A stretch of DNA of 64,000 nucleotides from Ancrocorticia sp047501485 (GTDB lineage Bacteria > Actinomycetota > Actinomycetes > Actinomycetales > Actinomycetaceae): NCBI GenBank assembly GCA_047501485.1, contig JAZDRN010000001.1, forward strand, positions 930,001 to 994,000, in the 5' to 3' direction. The position numbers and the translations under genes are program-made. Numbering within the stretch: position 1 is the stretch's first letter; each line of letters starts with the position of its first letter. Of the stretch, positions 60,864 to 64,000 are shown in pieces. Below the pieces are notes generated by a model that was not told where the DNA came from, did no database searches, and saw only the letters and a list, made by a program, of their open reading frames with translations.

Positions 60864-61661
60864 GTGTCCAAGACACGCCGAATGTCCAATATCTTCGCCA
60901 GCGACGGCAAGTCGGTCACCTTGGCCCTGGACGGCTTCGGTTTCGCCACGAAGACTGCCGGAGTGGATCACGCTGCCCGAACCGTACCGGCTATGGCGGA
61001 ACATGGCCTCGACAACGTGCTAGTTACCTATGGTCAGGCCAAGAACTTCGCGCAGTACTTTTCCGAGGTGGGAATGTGCCTGCGCGTGGACGTCACCACA
61101 GGCCTCTTCGACCCGAGCGTTCCTGACAACATGCCCGCTTTCGACGTCACCGACGCACTCAAAGTCGGCGCGGACGGCGTCGTCATCATGAACTTCCCGG
61201 GTGCCCATAATGAGAGGGCCACGAATGAATTCGCGGCTCGATTGACCCAGCAGTGCGATGCCTGGAACGTTCCGTTCATCTGCGAGACCCTTCCCTACGG
61301 ATATCCGGTCACCACGCCGGAGTCCGCGGCCCCGGAGGTCATCGCGGCGGCCTCGCGTTTCACCGAGGAGCTTGGCGCGGACATCATCAAGACGCGCTTC
61401 TCAGGGACGGACAAGGACCGCCTCATCGTCGAGAACTGCACGACGCCTGTCCTAGCGCTCGGCGGCCCCAAGTCCGATCACGAGACATACTTCGGATTCG
61501 TGCAACATGTCATCGAATGCGGAGCCAAGGGGGTGGCGGTCGGCCGCAACATCACCCAGGACCCCAAGCCACTCGCCGTCGTCTCCGCGCTCAATGCGCT
61601 GGTACACGAGGAAGCAAATGCTTCCGAGGCGATGAAGATATATAACTCGTTGGATTCATGA
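60864..61661 (+). CDS. Class I aldolase (DeoC/LacD/LsrF-type)
   Basis: 265 residues forming a TIM barrel. The Schiff-base Lys176 is in ADIIKTRFSG. Further marks are VTLALDGFGFATKTAGVD, VVIMNFPGAHNERATNEF, PFICETLPYGYP and CGAKGVAVGRNITQDP. The family includes fructose-bisphosphate, tagatose-bisphosphate and LsrF-type enzymes. With a FGGY kinase and a 2-hydroxyacid dehydrogenase in the operon, the substrate is a phosphorylated ketose or acid. GTG start behind AAAGGAGAAGAACA. Confidence 0.88.
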   Translation: MSKTRRMSNIFASDGKSVTLALDGFGFATKTAGVDHAARTVPAMAEHGLDNVLVTYGQAKNFAQYFSEVGMCLRVDVTTGLFDPSVPDNMPAFDVTDALKVGADGVVIMNFPGAHNERATNEFAARLTQQCDAWNVPFICETLPYGYPVTTPESAAPEVIAAASRFTEELGADIIKTRFSGTDKDRLIVENCTTPVLALGGPKSDHETYFGFVQHVIECGAKGVAVGRNITQDPKPLAVVSALNALVHEEANASEAMKIYNSLDS

Positions 61662-62221
61662 TCAACTTTTCGCAACCCACGGTTATCCCCTCGGTGCGCC
61701 GCATCAGGGAGCTCGACCGCGCTCTCAAAAGCCCTTCGGAGTACATCCTGTTGTCCGAGGTGCACATCGGAAACCTTCAGGCATTCGCGGCCAAATGCGC
61801 TGCGGCGAACAAGAAGGTGCTGGTGCATGCCGATCTCATCGGCGGTTTCAAGCCGGACCGAGAAGGTATCAAGCTCTTGCGGAACATGTACCACGTGTCC
61901 GGTGTGCTCACTCAAAGCTCGCAGGTGGTGATGACGGCCAAGAGAGCTAGGTTGGAAGCTATTCAGAGAGTCTTCATCATGGACTCGCGTTCGCTGGAAC
62001 GCGGTCTAGCGGCGATAGCAGAATCCAGACCTGACGGCATCGAGGTGCTTCCAGGGATTCTGGCATCACGCTACAAATCGCAATTCGAGCCCTGGGGAGC
62101 GACGTCAACACTGATTGCCGGAGGTATGGTCACTACGCAGGCCGAGGCGGAACAGCTCTTTGCCTGTGGCTATCGAGCTATTACGGCGAGTTCTCCTGAA
62201 CTATGGGAGGCACGCTTCTAA
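61658..62221 (+). CDS. GlpP-family transcription antiterminator
   Basis: 187 residues, full length for the glycerol-3-phosphate responsive antiterminator family: SQPTVIPSVRRIRELDRAL, YILLSEVHIGNLQAFAAKC, KVLVHADLIGGFKPDREGI, FIMDSRSLERGLAAIA, EVLPGILASRY and LIAGGMVTTQAEAEQLFACG. GlpP binds leader RNA upon ligand binding and lets polymerase pass a terminator. Overlaps the aldolase stop (ATGA). The ligand here is probably the operon's own sugar phosphate rather than glycerol-3-phosphate, since no glpFKD genes are near. Confidence 0.88.
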   Translation: MINFSQPTVIPSVRRIRELDRALKSPSEYILLSEVHIGNLQAFAAKCAAANKKVLVHADLIGGFKPDREGIKLLRNMYHVSGVLTQSSQVVMTAKRARLEAIQRVFIMDSRSLERGLAAIAESRPDGIEVLPGILASRYKSQFEPWGATSTLIAGGMVTTQAEAEQLFACGYRAITASSPELWEARF

Positions 62222-62375
62222 CCGCGTGTTTCAACCGCCATCCTCATCCGATTTTCCCTTCCATAGAAAGTCCCGAACCAACCGCTCATTGGCCGCTGGA
62301 AGAGCAGGGCCGAGGCGAGATCGTCTCCTCGTCCCTCCGCCATCTCATGGCGGCCTATCGATCAAGGAGGATTAA

Positions 62376-63929
62376 ATGAGCAAGAAATATGTGCTGGGTA
62401 TCGACAACGGCGGCACGGTGACCAAGGCGGCGATTTACGACGCCGAAGGCAACGTCCACGCCCTGGCCCAGAGCCACGTCAAGACCCTTGTTCCCCAGCC
62501 GCTCTTCACGGAGCGCGATATCGACGATTTCTGGCAGGCGAACGTCAACGCTATTCGGCGCTGCCTGGACCAGTCGAAGATCGACCCGTCCGAGATAGCC
62601 GCATTGGCCATTACGGGGCATGGCAACGGAATCTACCTTGCACGCCAGGACGGCTCAGCTCCTCGCAATGGGATCATCTCCACGGACGCCCGCGCCCAGA
62701 ACTATGTGGACAAGTGGCTGGCCGATCCGGAGTTCAAGTCTCGGGTTCGCTCCAAGACTGGCTCCGTGGTGTGGGCAGGTCAGCCCGTCGCACTGCTGGC
62801 ATGGCTCGATGATAACGAGCCGGGTATCTTCGCCGAGACCGATTATGTCCTAGGTGCCAAGGATTACATCCGTTTCCGCCTGACGGGCGAAGCGAAGCTT
62901 GAGGTGTCAGATGCCTGCGGTGTGAACATGGCCGATATCCTCAAACGCGAGATCGACCCGGATCTCTTCAACTTCTTCGGTATCGACCGTTGGATCGAGA
63001 AGATTCCTCCTCTGTGCGATTCGGTTGACGTCGCGGGCTATGTGACCGAGGAAGCCGCTGCGCTGACAGGCTTGACTCCCGGGACTCCGGTGGCCGGAGG
63101 AACTATGGACATCGTGGCCGGCGCCCTCGCATCCGGCCTGGTGGACGAGCACCAGGCCCTTGTCATCACCGGTACCTGGTCCATCAACGAGGTCATCTCC
63201 ACCGATCCCGAACTGGAGAACGACGTTTTCCTGACCGATGTCTACCCGATACCGGGGACCTGGCTGATCTTGGAGGGAAGCCCCAACGGCGTCAGCAATC
63301 TTGAGTGGTACATCCGCAACGTCGTACGCAAGTACCTCGAGCTCTTCGGAGACCGCAAGCTCTCCGACAGCGAGGTCTTCGAACTGTGCGAGCAGATGAT
63401 CCACGATTTCACCCCCGACGTCGAGGATCCCTTCTTCCTGCCCTTCGTCAACGGCACTTCCATTATCCCGGGAGGTCGCGCCGGTTTCGTGGGCATCACC
63501 AACTATCACGATATCCGCCACATGGTTCGCGCCGTGTACGAGGGGGTCATCTTCTCCCACATGCACCACATCAAGCAGCTGGGCGGATACATCGACCTGG
63601 AAGACCACGTCCGTTTCACAGGGGGTGCCGCCAATTCCCGCATGTGGGCACAGATGTTCGCCGACGCCATCGGCCTTCCGCTCGATATCGTCGATGCCGA
63701 AGAGGCCGGAACCCTCGGCTCGGCCATTTGTTCCGCAGTCGCCGCGGGCTTGCACCCCGACATCGAGACGGCCATCAAAGAGATGGCTGGCACCACGCGC
63801 GAGACCGTCCATCCGAACCCGGAGTTCGCCGAGCTGTTCCAGCGCCGCTTCGCACGTTTCAGCGAGTACCTGGTTGCTCAGGGCGCTGATATGCAGACCA
63901 CGAACTGGATTGCCGTCAAGGAGAACTGA
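62376..63929 (+). CDS. FGGY-family carbohydrate kinase
   Basis: 517 residues. N-terminal ATP/phosphate motif KYVLGIDNGGTVTKAAIYDAEG, the hinge region ITGHGNGIYLARQDG, catalytic Asp in SDACGVNMADILKREI, C-terminal FGGY-like region VAGGTMDIVAGALASG and VRFTGGAANSRMWAQMFADA, GLPLDIVDAEEAGTLGSAI. Resembles erythritol, L-xylulose/3-keto-L-gulonate or AI-2 kinases; sugar not determined. It is translationally coupled (TGATG) to the next gene. AGGAGG lies before the ATG. Confidence 0.9.
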   Translation: MSKKYVLGIDNGGTVTKAAIYDAEGNVHALAQSHVKTLVPQPLFTERDIDDFWQANVNAIRRCLDQSKIDPSEIAALAITGHGNGIYLARQDGSAPRNGIISTDARAQNYVDKWLADPEFKSRVRSKTGSVVWAGQPVALLAWLDDNEPGIFAETDYVLGAKDYIRFRLTGEAKLEVSDACGVNMADILKREIDPDLFNFFGIDRWIEKIPPLCDSVDVAGYVTEEAAALTGLTPGTPVAGGTMDIVAGALASGLVDEHQALVITGTWSINEVISTDPELENDVFLTDVYPIPGTWLILEGSPNGVSNLEWYIRNVVRKYLELFGDRKLSDSEVFELCEQMIHDFTPDVEDPFFLPFVNGTSIIPGGRAGFVGITNYHDIRHMVRAVYEGVIFSHMHHIKQLGGYIDLEDHVRFTGGAANSRMWAQMFADAIGLPLDIVDAEEAGTLGSAICSAVAAGLHPDIETAIKEMAGTTRETVHPNPEFAELFQRRFARFSEYLVAQGADMQTTNWIAVKEN

Positions 63930-64000
63930 TGCGAGTACTAGCAATAGCCGATGCCTATATTCCCTCGGATATGTTGTGGGAGGGTACCGAATCACTGCGC
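63929..64000 (+). CDS. Start of a gene cut by the window edge, probable 2-hydroxyacid dehydrogenase
   Basis: The first 24 codons (MRVLAIADAYIPSDMLWEGT) open with a beta strand as in D-isomer-specific 2-hydroxyacid dehydrogenases of this operon type. Its ATG overlaps the kinase stop, so it belongs to the operon. The identity is a guess from 24 residues. Confidence 0.45.
   Translation, partial: MRVLAIADAYIPSDMLWEGTESLR

Noticed and set aside
1..64000. tRNA or rRNA genes
   Set aside because: I saw no cloverleaf with a GGTTCRA-type T-loop and CCA-ready end, and no rRNA-like stretch; a covariance-model scan would settle it.

Overview
This 64 kb window is from a GC-rich bacterial chromosome, most likely an actinobacterium. 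The reasons are the high GC content, dense short operons, many GTG starts, lipoproteins with long acidic and threonine-rich linkers, NADP/F420-type reductase folds, a histidine-rich zinc peptide of actinobacterial type, and many genes whose -10 box sits 6-8 nt before the start codon (leaderless transcripts, common in Actinobacteria). Assignment below the phylum (Actinomycetaceae-like) is only an impression. No rRNA, tRNA or CRISPR array was seen. There is one 10-N assembly gap inside an insertion sequence.

Left part (1-31 kb): small autonomous units. A GNAT acetyltransferase and a DUF559 nuclease-like protein are followed by a truncated tetR with an intact operator, glutamate decarboxylase, and an ECF41-type sigma factor facing an ABM monooxygenase across a pair of back-to-back ECF-like promoters. 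Next come an isochorismatase-like hydrolase, a YhdH-type quinone oxidoreductase and a broken PAP2 phosphatase. A zinc module follows: ArsR regulator, His-rich peptide, CobW GTPase and methyltransferase behind a perfect Fur/Zur-type box. Then an amidase, a HAD phosphatase and an ArsR/SRPBCC pair. A block read leftwards links DUF4956, a VTC-like polyphosphate polymerase domain protein and a beta-helix carbohydrate-binding lipoprotein to a two-component system. thiM-thiE follows behind a TPP riboswitch, and then a NUDIX hydrolase and an orphan Tat-exported DMSO-reductase-like molybdoenzyme.

Middle part (32-50 kb): a circularly permuted ATP-grasp / alpha-E / transglutaminase operon whose first gene is split in frame by a complete IS481-family element (6-bp target duplication GCTAGT). 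A cluster around the two halves of the Tm-1 protein follows (UPF0261 and a TIM-barrel PEP-hydrolase-like protein). It includes a second TIM barrel fused to an AraC-type DNA-binding domain and is preceded by five 20-bp tandem repeats. Beyond it are a LacI regulator, a DASS anion transporter, an aspartase/PcaB-like lyase with a LacI-type operator, a zinc alcohol dehydrogenase, and a large secreted protein with near-identical 45-residue repeats.

Right part (50-64 kb): the most unusual gene is one polypeptide joining an N-terminal TetR DNA-binding/ligand domain to a complete RelA/SpoT-type small alarmone synthetase. It lies directly behind a perfect 34-bp palindrome that overlaps its promoter and ribosome-binding site. 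Then come a lipoprotein, thiD behind a second TPP riboswitch, a GntR-regulated four-carbon acid sugar operon (OtnK kinase, LtnD-like dehydrogenase, GntP permease) and an orphan HsdR-N-type nuclease. The window ends in a sugar operon (class I aldolase, GlpP-type antiterminator, FGGY kinase, 2-hydroxyacid dehydrogenase) whose leader carries an intrinsic terminator and 28-bp repeats. That layout suggests control by antitermination.
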